A stretch of DNA of 51,853 nt from an uncultured Rhodocyclaceae bacterium (GTDB lineage Bacteria > Pseudomonadota > Gammaproteobacteria > Burkholderiales > Rhodocyclaceae): assembly GCA_934271525.1 (NCBI GenBank), contig CAKQRL010000014.1, positions 1 through 51,853 of the forward strand. Direction: 5' to 3'. Within the stretch, counting starts at the first letter, position 1. Each line of letters opens with the position of its first letter. The translations under genes were made by a program, and so were the position numbers. This document shows positions 32,558-40,788 of this stretch, piece after piece. A model generated the notes under the pieces. It had not been told where the DNA came from. It worked only from the letters and a program-made list of their open reading frames with translations, and did not search any database.

Positions 32558-35500
32558 TTAAAAATCAAACCACGCGCTACGCCATTCTTCCAAGTGGTCT
32601 TGGAGCATGTGGTTTTTAATCACAAACTCCCGCAGTTCATCGCCTTTTTGTGCTGCTGCGTTTAAATCGTTGATATGTTCGCGGATGGCGTTAATCCAAT
32701 CTTTGGCGCGGTTTTCAACCAGCGTAACAGGAAAACCTGCGCGCTGGTAAGGTCCAAAATTGCTTGCAATTACGGGATAACCCAACACGCCGTATTCCAT
32801 GAGTTTCAAATGGCTTTTGCAATCATTAAAAGCATTGTGTGCCAAAGGCGCAAGCGCCAAATCCAAGTTCATTGCGGCAAGTTGCGCAGGATATTGCGGC
32901 GTTGCTACGCCGTTGATGCCTTGTACCAAAGAACGAATTTCTTCGGTAACAAAACCAAAGAACACCCATTCCACTTCGTCTGCCAAGCGTTTGATAACTT
33001 CGTGGATGATGAGCAAATCCACACGATGCGACACGCCGCCAGACCAACCAACGCGCGGTTTTTTGCCAGCTCTTCGGCGTGGTTTTAAAGTTAGCCATTT
33101 TTCTTTGTCCAAATAATTGGGCACCACGCGAATATCGTTGATATAACGGCTATACATTTCTTTTAACGGTTCGGTTGAAACCACAAAGCGATTGCAATAA
33201 GAAAGCGCTTTTTCTAAGCGTTGGCCAACGTCTTTGGGAATGCTTACAAAATGTTCGCTGCTAACATCCACTTGCGTAATCAAATCGTCCAATTCGTAAA
33301 CCAATTTGATGTCGGCATATTTGCGGTAATTGTTCAAAATCACCAACTGCTCGTCAGTGATTTGCCGTTGCACAAATAAAGTATCCGCATCCAACACGTT
33401 CAAATCAAAAGGGTTAAAGTGCAAATTCGTTAAAACGCCATCAACCAAACCTGCTTTTAATGCCGCGTTGAAGGGTTCAATCACGCGGTAGTGGCCGCAA
33501 CCCATTTCATCTGCATTAAAAGCCATCAAGCGCGGCACAAATTTTTCTTTCAAGCGGATTTTTGACACCTGCGGGCGCGGCGTGATTTGAAAAGCCGCAT
33601 CGCGTGAAAAATTGATGTTGTAAAACGGGTCGCAAGCTAATTGCGGCAACCATTTTTCCAAAAGCCGCGCTTGGTCTATTGTTTCAACCAATTCGCGTTT
33701 GTCATCCAAAGCGATTAAAGAAATCCACGGCAACCAAGCCAAATGTTGACCTGTGGCTTTGATTTTGAGCGAAAAATCAATGGCGCAAGCGGCATTTAAA
33801 CTTTCCCAAGTTTCAGTCAAACCACCTGCGGCTATCCATGTTTCGCGGCGGAACAACAAAGCATCAAAGGTTAAGGCGGAAGGGTTTTGTGTGATGAGTT
33901 GCCGCCCAAAATGCCCCAAAGCGTCAAAATGCGTGCCGCTGCCAAAATAAGATGCCAAACCGCTTGTGCCAAGAATTAAAGCATTGCCCAACACATTGCC
34001 CGTTTTGGTAACCAAGCGTGGGGATAAAGCGCCAACAAATGGCGTATTCAAAAACGCCGCCATTTCTTGCAACATATTCGGGGCGCTTGCCACCCAATCT
34101 GGGCGCGTGATGAAAATGGCGCTGGCTTGCGAATTTTCAATGAGCGTGTTGACCATCCACGGTAAACTTCGATTTTTTTTGATTAAATAAAATGCCAAGT
34201 TGGTGTTTGGCGGGTTTTGGTCTATTTCATCCAAATAATTCAAAACGTCAGAGTCCAAATCTGGCGGCACCAAAATGGCGTATTGCGAAACATTGGCAAA
34301 AGCTGGCACGGTGTTTTCAACAAAATTTTGCATGGCGCTCAAAGAATTGACCGCCACGCCAATCCACAAAATGGTGTTTTCTTCAACCGTTTGCGGCAGA
34401 ATTTTGAAGGTGTTGGGAATTAAACCATCTTCAACCTTAAAAGAAGGCAGTTGTGCGGCAAGCCATTTTTTCATATCTGAACCGCGGTTCAAAATGCGCG
34501 TGCCCCAACGGTGATAAAGCACATCTGGCAAATGCCCAATGGCGGATTCGCCCAACTGTTGATAAAGCCGCAAAATGGCGCCATAAACGGGGTTGGGGTC
34601 ATTTGCATTCAAACCGCCAATTTTTTTGAGCGCTTGCACATTAAAAAACACGCCATCGCCCACAAAATTGTGCGCCAAAAAATAATCCGCTGAAAAATCT
34701 GGTTTGAAATAAGGGTCAAGCACGTTGCCGTTTTCATCCAAGCGATCTTCATCCACATAAACCGCCGCCCAGTTTGGGTTGTTGAGCGCACGTTCTGCCA
34801 AAAAGGGCAGGGAATAAGGCAACAACATATCGCCCGATTCCAACACCATCACAAAATCCGCCGTGCATTCGTTCAAATGCTCGGCAAAGGCTTGCCAAAA
34901 ATTTTGCGAGTCGTTTAATTGTTGCCAAGCAATTTTTGGTGTATTTGCCAAAACTTCTGGCAATGCGGCTTTGGAAAAAATGCGAACGGAATAATCGTCA
35001 TAATACAAACGCGCCAAATTGTTGAGCGTAACACTCAAAGATGTTAGCGATTCATCGGTTGCAAGCCACAATTCAAAACGCGGAATTTTGCCAACACTTG
35101 CAAAATAACGGTCAAAATAGGGTGCTTCGTGCAAGGTGATGTTGTGGGTTGCCAAGAGTTTGTAATAATCCTGCAAAGCAAGGGCTGTGGGCGTTACCGG
35201 AAAAGAAACATCGCATTGGCGCACAAAGGCTGTTGCCGCATCATTTGGCATAAAAAAGCCGTGGTAAGTGGCGTTGGCGGTATCCACAATTTCTTTTAAA
35301 TTTTTAAAGCCAAAATCTTTTTGCAGTGCCAAAAACCATTCAAAAAAATCGGCGCGAGTCATATTGGGTATACCGCCTTCAACGGTTAAAGCAAGCGTGG
35401 TGGCAAAAGCAGTTGCCATGGCTTCTTTTTCCAAACCGTTTAAAGAAAAATCCACGGTAAACTGAAAATTTTTTCCAAGATCAGATAGCAACCATTGGCA

Positions 35501-36337
35501 AGCAGAGCGCAACGGCATTTGCGCACCAAACCTTAAAAAACTAGCAAGCGCCAAAAAACGCGAGACTTTTAAAAAATCTTCTTTGCCTTCAATATGTTGT
35601 GGCAGTTTTTTGGTGGTGATTAAAGGTTCAACTAACAATTCAATGTTAACCTGACGACTTTCATTATTCTTTTGGGTGAGTTGCCCTTCATGGCGTCGCC
35701 AACAAAAAAATGAAGAAGAATTATTAAAATATGCCGCGCCGTATTCTTCTTCTAATCGTTTCATTAAATAAACTTCACCGCATTGGCGAATGGGCGTTTT
35801 TAATAATTCTTGCAAAACTGGGCGGATTTTTTTATTTTCAAAAACAATGGCGCCGAATGAAACAAAATTGCTCCAAACAAAATAAGGCGATAAATAAACT
35901 TGCCCAATAAAATCTTTTGGAAAAGGAATGCTGCCATACATTTTTTGCGGCGCGCCGTTTTCGTTTATAAAATAAGAACTCCAACCAAAAGCGTAATAAG
36001 AAGCATTGGGCGCTGTGGCAATGGCGTTTTGCACGGCTTCAAAATAATGCAGTTCAAAAAAATCATCCGCACACAAGCACACGCCATAATCTTCTGCCAC
36101 GCGCGCAAAACCCTGCACAATGTTAGGAAAAGAGCCAAGATTTTCAGGGTTTTGGTGCCAAGTGATGCGCGCATCGTTTAAATAAGGTGCGACAATTTCA
36201 TAAGTGTTGTCGGTGGAGCCGTTGTCAAAAATATACAAATGCCAATCGGTGTGGCTTTGATTCATCACCGACAAAATGGCTTCTTCAATAAATTCAGCGT
36301 GGTTAAAACTCGGCATAATTACGGCAAGCGTGGGCAT
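32558..36337 (-). CDS. Giant multidomain glycosyltransferase (GT2 - GT2-like - GT2-like - GT1/GT4-like)
   Basis: The 1259-residue protein holds several transferase modules. Residues 1-230 are a GT2 domain (AVIMPSFNHAEFIEEAILSV; FDNGSTDNTYEI). Around 415-650 is a second GT2-like module with VYVDEDRLDENG as its acidic motif. Around 660-900 is a third, weaker module. From about 930 a GT-B domain begins (MAFNADEMGCGHYRVIEPFN) and ends in the donor site (LDLALAPLAHNAFNDCKSHL; KLMEYGVLGYPVIASNFGPY). Such chains build polysaccharide or glycosylate surface proteins. It starts 3 bases after the radical SAM stop, so the two are co-translated. Two repeat half-units lie inside the coding sequence. Confidence 0.85.
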   Translation of the reverse strand: MPTLAVIMPSFNHAEFIEEAILSVMNQSHTDWHLYIFDNGSTDNTYEIVAPYLNDARITWHQNPENLGSFPNIVQGFARVAEDYGVCLCADDFFELHYFEAVQNAIATAPNASYYAFGWSSYFINENGAPQKMYGSIPFPKDFIGQVYLSPYFVWSNFVSFGAIVFENKKIRPVLQELLKTPIRQCGEVYLMKRLEEEYGAAYFNNSSSFFCWRRHEGQLTQKNNESRQVNIELLVEPLITTKKLPQHIEGKEDFLKVSRFLALASFLRFGAQMPLRSACQWLLSDLGKNFQFTVDFSLNGLEKEAMATAFATTLALTVEGGIPNMTRADFFEWFLALQKDFGFKNLKEIVDTANATYHGFFMPNDAATAFVRQCDVSFPVTPTALALQDYYKLLATHNITLHEAPYFDRYFASVGKIPRFELWLATDESLTSLSVTLNNLARLYYDDYSVRIFSKAALPEVLANTPKIAWQQLNDSQNFWQAFAEHLNECTADFVMVLESGDMLLPYSLPFLAERALNNPNWAAVYVDEDRLDENGNVLDPYFKPDFSADYFLAHNFVGDGVFFNVQALKKIGGLNANDPNPVYGAILRLYQQLGESAIGHLPDVLYHRWGTRILNRGSDMKKWLAAQLPSFKVEDGLIPNTFKILPQTVEENTILWIGVAVNSLSAMQNFVENTVPAFANVSQYAILVPPDLDSDVLNYLDEIDQNPPNTNLAFYLIKKNRSLPWMVNTLIENSQASAIFITRPDWVASAPNMLQEMAAFLNTPFVGALSPRLVTKTGNVLGNALILGTSGLASYFGSGTHFDALGHFGRQLITQNPSALTFDALLFRRETWIAAGGLTETWESLNAACAIDFSLKIKATGQHLAWLPWISLIALDDKRELVETIDQARLLEKWLPQLACDPFYNINFSRDAAFQITPRPQVSKIRLKEKFVPRLMAFNADEMGCGHYRVIEPFNAALKAGLVDGVLTNLHFNPFDLNVLDADTLFVQRQITDEQLVILNNYRKYADIKLVYELDDLITQVDVSSEHFVSIPKDVGQRLEKALSYCNRFVVSTEPLKEMYSRYINDIRVVPNYLDKEKWLTLKPRRRAGKKPRVGWSGGVSHRVDLLIIHEVIKRLADEVEWVFFGFVTEEIRSLVQGINGVATPQYPAQLAAMNLDLALAPLAHNAFNDCKSHLKLMEYGVLGYPVIASNFGPYQRAGFPVTLVENRAKDWINAIREHINDLNAAAQKGDELREFVIKNHMLQDHLEEWRSAWFDF
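34156..34167 (-). repeat. Half-unit of the dispersed repeat inside the giant glycosyltransferase gene (third module)
   Basis: The coding strand reads GTTTACCGTGGA after a C-A8 centre, translated in the frame Leu-Pro-Trp-Met, so the reading frame differs from other in-gene copies. Confidence 0.8.
35451..35462 (-). repeat. Half-unit of the dispersed repeat inside the giant glycosyltransferase gene (linker after module 1)
   Basis: The coding strand reads GTTTACCGTGGA after an AAAATTTTC centre, translated Phe-Thr-Val-Asp-Phe in the linker between the first two transferase modules. Confidence 0.82.
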
Positions 36338-36340
36338 AGC

Positions 36341-37399
36341 TTATTCCTTTTTGAAAGCGGGGTTTGGGTAAAACGGCGTTTTTAAAAATTTTCCATTAAA
36401 AAGTTGAAGATCAACCAAATACGGCACCGGCCAGCGCGTGGCATTTTCCAACTGTTTGCGCCGCAGTTGGCGATTATAAACATTCATCGGTGCTTGCAAC
36501 ACCATTGCGTTTAGCTTATTTTCCACACACAAACGGCACAAAGGCTGTGCGCGGCGGCGTTGTTGAATTTGTGCCAAATCGTATTGCAAAAAATCATTAA
36601 CCACGCGGCAGAATTGCGGTTCATAAACCGCGCAACACAACGGCACGGAACCGTCAAAATTGATGACAACTTGGTGTTCTAACAATTCGCAAGTTTTGCC
36701 GATATCCACATTTTGGCTAAATTCAAAACATTCTTTTGGCGTAAAACACAAAGAATTTAAAATTTCTTTATCCGCCGCGCTTAACAAATTTTCATCTTGC
36801 ATGGCGTAAATCATATTTTCCAACGGCATCAAATACGCCAATCCCGTAAAAAAACCAAAATTTAATTCTTGGCAAAATTCATACATTTTTAAAATATTTT
36901 CATCGCAATTATCTTTGTAAATCAAATAAAAAATATAAACAAAAACATTTATTTTCTTTTCATCCATTATTTTGCGCAGCTGGATTAAATTATTTTTAAC
37001 CAATTCAATATTCCCGCCTTTGTGGTATTTTTTATACATTTCTTGATAAAAACCTGAGACGGAAACACGAATATAATCAGGTTGCGAATCAATTAAAAAA
37101 GACAAATCTTTTTTCACGTTTAAATTAGAAGAAAGGGTAAAAGAAATATTTTCATCGTGCAAATGTTTTAATATGTTTTCAATTTGCGGATGAATTAACG
37201 ATTCGCCCCAATTATACAAATGAATTGAAGGGGGGGGGGTAGGACATTCTTTTTTGATTTTTTCAATCACGCGGTAAAAATAATCCAAAGGCATAAAACC
37301 TTTGACGCGTTGTTCATTTAATTTTTCTTTAAAATTCCCCACCGGGCAAGACGGACAGCGCAAATTGCACGTCCCCGTAACATCAATTAAAAAGACCAT
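36341..37399 (-). CDS. Radical SAM / SPASM-like enzyme with in-frame poly-C tract
   Basis: The cluster-binding motif is at the very N-terminus: Cys11, Cys15, Cys18 in TCNLRCPSCPVG. The C-terminal 110 residues hold further cysteines in SPASM-like spacing (PLCCAVYEPQFC; PLCRLCVENK), suggesting auxiliary iron-sulfur clusters. Such enzymes modify peptides, sugars or other substrates by radical chemistry; the substrate here is unknown. Ten C on the coding strand (residues 54-57, Thr-Pro-Pro-Pro) lie inside the barrel, so a slip would truncate the enzyme early; at ten the gene is in frame. It sits between the CmcI-like gene and the giant glycosyltransferase in one operon. Confidence 0.85.
   Translation of the reverse strand: MVFLIDVTGTCNLRCPSCPVGNFKEKLNEQRVKGFMPLDYFYRVIEKIKKECPTPPPSIHLYNWGESLIHPQIENILKHLHDENISFTLSSNLNVKKDLSFLIDSQPDYIRVSVSGFYQEMYKKYHKGGNIELVKNNLIQLRKIMDEKKINVFVYIFYLIYKDNCDENILKMYEFCQELNFGFFTGLAYLMPLENMIYAMQDENLLSAADKEILNSLCFTPKECFEFSQNVDIGKTCELLEHQVVINFDGSVPLCCAVYEPQFCRVVNDFLQYDLAQIQQRRRAQPLCRLCVENKLNAMVLQAPMNVYNRQLRRKQLENATRWPVPYLVDLQLFNGKFLKTPFYPNPAFKKE
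37230..37239. repeat. Poly-G tract, 10 bases, within the radical SAM gene
   Basis: The run of ten G (C on the coding strand) keeps the gene open at this length. A change by one or two bases shifts the frame about 55 residues into the protein. Confidence 0.88.
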
Positions 37400-37465
37400 T
37401 TTTTTAAGAACCCTTATTTTTAAAAAGTATAGCCAGCTTTTTTGGGGGCGAGAGAGCGTTAGTTG

Positions 37466-38239
37466 TTACCCCCCCCCCCCCGTGATTTTGGCTTTGCGGC
37501 GCAAAAAGCCGTTTTCAACCGAAGTAATTAAGGTTTTTAAAGTGGGGATTGGGTCAATTTCAAATTCAGGATGATTTTCCAAAAAGGCATTGACCGCCGT
37601 CATTGGTGAATTGCCTTTGTGCCACGGGCGCTCGTCTGTAAAAACATCTGCGGGCAAAGTTTCAATAATGGTATCAAACACCACGCAATAAGAATTTTCA
37701 GAAACCAAAGGCGCGTAGGCTTCCAATTCTTTTAAAACGTGTTCGTGCGTGTGGCAAGAATCCAAACAAACCAAAATTTTGTTGTAATTGTTGGCAAAAT
37801 CGCGCACTTTTTGAATCATTGTTTGAGCAACCGATGAGCCTTCAAACATTGTAATTAAAGGCGATAAAGGATGTTCCAAAATCGCTTGTTTGTTGTGCGC
37901 GCGAATATCAATATCAATGCCCAAAACGCGGCGCTTGCTTTTATTCATCGGTATATTTTCACAATAATCCAACAACGCTAATTGTGCCGCTGAAAATATT
38001 AAAGAACCGCCGTGGGCAATGCCGGTTTCAATAATTAAATCTGGTTTTATTTTATAAATAATTTCTTGCATCGCACAAATATCTTGTGGATATTGAATAA
38101 TCGGCCGTGAAGCCCAAGAATAGTTATAACAATATTTATTTAAAATGGTGATGCCCAAAAATTCTCGTGCGCTTTTTTGTAATTCTAAATTATCGGCATA
38201 AGACAAAATGCGTTGTTGAACTTCTTGTTGAAAATCCAT
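37466..38239 (-). CDS. CmcI/cephalosporin-hydroxylase family SAM-dependent enzyme with variable C-terminus
   Basis: This 257-residue protein belongs to the CmcI family (PF04989 type), which also covers O-methyltransferases acting on sugars and often occurs in surface-glycan clusters. The SAM site is LIIETGIAHGGSLIFSA, followed by LGIDIDIRAHN and a metal/catalytic segment VCLDSCHTHEHVLKEL; the C-terminus keeps FTDERPWHKGNSPMTAV. The last codons are Thr-Gly-Gly-Gly-Gly-stop, made by 13 G on the coding strand. One more G would add 21 residues and end 4 bases before the radical SAM start; one fewer would end in Asn-Asn. First gene of the glycan-type operon. Confidence 0.82.
   Translation of the reverse strand: MDFQQEVQQRILSYADNLELQKSAREFLGITILNKYCYNYSWASRPIIQYPQDICAMQEIIYKIKPDLIIETGIAHGGSLIFSAAQLALLDYCENIPMNKSKRRVLGIDIDIRAHNKQAILEHPLSPLITMFEGSSVAQTMIQKVRDFANNYNKILVCLDSCHTHEHVLKELEAYAPLVSENSYCVVFDTIIETLPADVFTDERPWHKGNSPMTAVNAFLENHPEFEIDPIPTLKTLITSVENGFLRRKAKITGGGG
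37469..37481. repeat. Poly-C tract, 13 bases, at the 3' end of the CmcI-like gene
   Basis: The run of 13 C (G on the coding strand) selects one of three C-termini. The three frames and their stops can be read directly from the sequence. Confidence 0.88.
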
Positions 38240-38263
38240 TTTTAAAATATCCTTTAAAAAAAA

Positions 38264-38314
38264 TCCACGGTCAACATTTTATTTTTTTCAAAAAAAAATA
38301 TTGTTTACCGTGGA
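38264..38314. repeat. Dispersed palindromic element, full unit (51 bp)
   Basis: Arms TCCACGGTCAAC and GTTTACCGTGGA (mismatch only at the variable ninth base) between the DUF4124 gene and the CmcI-like gene, both on the minus strand. Confidence 0.93.
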
Positions 38315-38320
38315 AAATTG

Positions 38321-38797
38321 TTAATGCCCCAATTTTTCCAATTCTTTTTGAATGTTTTCAATATTGCGTTGGTGTTGGGCAACTTTTTCAGCATAAGGAA
38401 TGGCTGCCATTTTTTGTTCTGGCGTTTTTTGCGGTTGTGCGCGAAATTCCGCCTGCGCGGTTTTTAGTGCCCTCTCTTCGCTTTCTAATTCTTGCGACAA
38501 AATGTAGCGCCGGTCATCATCCCGCGCTTTTTGGGTAGAAGCCGACACTTTTGGAAAAGTTGGGTCGGTGGTTTTGGTTGCATTTTTTGTGCTGGAATAA
38601 ACCTTGCTGCTGCCAGAAGATGAAGGACGCGATGGAATGGTGTTGATTGGCTCGCGCGGCACGGCTTTGCAAGAACGATTGATGCGGCGCGTGGCAATGG
38701 TGGGAGCGCCGTTTTCATCCACACAACGATAAACCGTTTGCGCCAAAGTCGGCGCGTTTAAAAAAACGGCAAGGCTAAAAATTAAAACCTTTTTCAT
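38321..38797 (-). CDS. Exported DUF4124-like protein with coiled coil
   Basis: A 158-residue protein with signal peptide MKKVLIFSLAVFLNAPTLA-Q, then a DUF4124-like start (TVYRCVDENGAPTIATRR with a second Cys nearby, likely a disulfide), a Ser-rich linker (residues 55-75), and a Glu/Gln/Ala-rich coiled coil to the end (ESEERALKTAQAEF; NIENIQKELEKL). DUF4124 proteins are common small periplasmic proteins of beta- and gammaproteobacteria; their role is not settled. The ATG at 38797 has AAGGAAT upstream; a TTG two codons earlier is less likely. It follows glmS on the same strand after 46 bases. Confidence 0.75.
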   Translation of the reverse strand: MKKVLIFSLAVFLNAPTLAQTVYRCVDENGAPTIATRRINRSCKAVPREPINTIPSRPSSSGSSKVYSSTKNATKTTDPTFPKVSASTQKARDDDRRYILSQELESEERALKTAQAEFRAQPQKTPEQKMAAIPYAEKVAQHQRNIENIQKELEKLGH

Positions 38798-38843
38798 CGT
38801 CAAAATTCCTTTTTTAATAAAACTCCCTTTATTTTAACGGCAT

Positions 38844-40670
38844 TTATTCCACCGTTACGCTTTTGGCCAAATTGCGCGGTTTATCCACATCCGTGCCTTT
38901 GACCAACGCCGCGTGGTAAGCCAACAGTTGCAAAGCCACCACGTGCAAAATGGGCGACAAAGCGCCGTAATGCTCGGGCAAGCGCAAAATATGCACGTGC
39001 GGGTTTTCAGCAACATCGGCATTGGAATCCGCAAAAATATAAAGCTCGCCGCCGCGCGCTTCCACTTCCTTTAAATTGGATTTGAGCTTGTCAATGAGCG
39101 CATCGTTGGGCGCCACCACAATCACCGGCATATTGGAATCAACCAAAGCCAATGGTCCGTGTTTTAATTCACCAGCAGGGTAGGCTTCGGCGTGAATGTA
39201 GGAAATTTCTTTTAACTTCAAAGCGCCTTCTAATGCAATTGGGTAATGCCGCCCGCGCCCTAAAAATAAGGCATGCGATTTGTTGGCAAAACGCTTTGCC
39301 CACGCCACAATGGGCGATTCCAAATTCAACACCTTGACGATGGCGGCAGGCAAATGCCGCAATTCATCCAAAAATTGCGATTCTTGAACGGCTGATAATT
39401 TCCCGCGTATTTTGGCAAGCAACAGTGTTAATAAAAACAAAGCAACCAGTTGCGTGGTGAAGGCTTTGGTGGAAGCTACGCCAATTTCAGGCCCTGCGCG
39501 CGTTAAAAAGGAAAGCGCGCAGAGTTTGGTCATTGCCGATTCAGGCACGTTGCAAATGGCAAGCGTTTTGGGTTGATTTAAAGCAATGGCGTGTTGAATG
39601 GCGGCGATGGTATCTGCCGTCTCGCCCGATTGCGAGATGCCCACCACCAACTGCTTGGGGTTGGCAACCGAACTTCTATAACGGTATTCGCTGGCAATTT
39701 CAACCGTGCAAGGAATTTGGGCGATGGCTTCCAACCAATAGCGCGCCGTCATTCCCGCGTGGGCAGAAGTGCCGCAAGCCAGAATTAAAACGCTTTCTAC
39801 GTCTTTTAAAATAGCCAAAGCCTTGTTGCCAAAAATTGCCGCATCCAAAGTTTTTGCGGTGCCGAGAATTTCTAATGTGTCGACAATGGCTTGCGGTTGT
39901 TCAAAAATTTCTTTTTGCATGTAATGGCGAAAATTGCCCAATTCCACAGCAGCGGCAGAGAGTGCGGTTTCATAAATTGGGCGCTCAATTTTTTGGTTGG
40001 TTTTGGCACAACGAATTTCAAAGGATTTGGGCGTTAAACGCGCGCAATCGCCGCTTTCCAAATGCAGCATTTTTTTGGTTACTTGCAAAAGTGCTGCGGC
40101 ATCTGATGCGGCAAAAAAGCCATCTTCTGCCAAACCGATTAAAAGCGGCATATGTTGGCAAGCAATAACCACTTCGTGCGGATTGTCAGAATCAATCACG
40201 GCAATAGAAAACGTGCCTTCCAAATCTTGCACGGCGCGGCAAACGGCTGAAAAAAAGTCTTTTTCGCTTTTGTTGTATTCGTAAATCAAATGCGCAATGC
40301 TCTCTGAATCGGTATCCGATTCAAAGGTGTAGCCTAAGCCTTCTAAGCGGTGGCGCAGATTTTCAAAATTTTCCACAATGCCGTTGTGCACCACGGCGAT
40401 ATTTTTGGAAATATGCGGGTGCGCGTTTTTTTCACACGGTGCGCCGTGCGTTGCCCAGCGCGTGTGGGCAATGCCCGTGAAGGCTTTTAAGTTTTGTGAT
40501 TCTGATTCCAATGCCACAACGCGCCCCACTGCGCGGCGGCGAATAATTTGGTGATTGTCAATCAACGCCAAGCCCGCCGAATCGTAACCGCGGTATTCTA
40601 ATTTTTTCAAACCTTCCAACAAGTTCGGCACAATATTGCGCATTGCCGCCGCTGCCACAATTCCGCACAT
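38844..40670 (-). CDS. glmS: Glutamine--fructose-6-phosphate aminotransferase (isomerizing)
   Basis: GlmS makes glucosamine-6-phosphate, the entry to peptidoglycan and lipopolysaccharide amino sugars. Met-Cys-Gly-Ile at the N-terminus exposes the catalytic Cys1 after Met removal, so the ATG at 40670 is required and an upstream start is ruled out. TGIAHTRWATHG is the glutaminase signature; the SIS domains carry ACGTSAHAGMTARYW and GISQSGETADT, and the C-terminus ends with the usual LAKSVTVE. 608 residues is normal. No glmU is adjacent. Confidence 0.98.
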   Translation of the reverse strand: MCGIVAAAAMRNIVPNLLEGLKKLEYRGYDSAGLALIDNHQIIRRRAVGRVVALESESQNLKAFTGIAHTRWATHGAPCEKNAHPHISKNIAVVHNGIVENFENLRHRLEGLGYTFESDTDSESIAHLIYEYNKSEKDFFSAVCRAVQDLEGTFSIAVIDSDNPHEVVIACQHMPLLIGLAEDGFFAASDAAALLQVTKKMLHLESGDCARLTPKSFEIRCAKTNQKIERPIYETALSAAAVELGNFRHYMQKEIFEQPQAIVDTLEILGTAKTLDAAIFGNKALAILKDVESVLILACGTSAHAGMTARYWLEAIAQIPCTVEIASEYRYRSSVANPKQLVVGISQSGETADTIAAIQHAIALNQPKTLAICNVPESAMTKLCALSFLTRAGPEIGVASTKAFTTQLVALFLLTLLLAKIRGKLSAVQESQFLDELRHLPAAIVKVLNLESPIVAWAKRFANKSHALFLGRGRHYPIALEGALKLKEISYIHAEAYPAGELKHGPLALVDSNMPVIVVAPNDALIDKLKSNLKEVEARGGELYIFADSNADVAENPHVHILRLPEHYGALSPILHVVALQLLAYHAALVKGTDVDKPRNLAKSVTVE

Positions 40671-40720
40671 TTTTTTTAAATCCAAAGAAAAAATAAACGC
40701 TATTTTAAAAAAAATTAAGC

Positions 40721-40765
40721 GTTTACCGTGGATTTTTACTCTTTTGCTAAAATTCCACGGTAAAC
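40721..40765. repeat. Back-to-back arms of the dispersed repeat (45 bp), divergent promoter region
   Basis: GTTTACCGTGGA and TCCACGGTAAAC point outward, each with an A/T centre on its outer side, in the gap between divergent glmS and the HerA-like gene. Confidence 0.87.
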
Positions 40766-40788
40766 GTCAAATTTTTTTGAAAATCAAT

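Noticed and set aside
33722..33733. Near-match to the repeat arm (TCCACGGCAAC) in the giant glycosyltransferase gene
   Set aside because: It lacks the T of GGT and has no A/T centre beside it, so it is probably chance.
40636..40788. Upstream start giving the HerA-like protein 51 more residues
   Set aside because: The extension overlaps the glmS start region and is translated from outward-facing repeat arms; the domain begins after ATG 40789.
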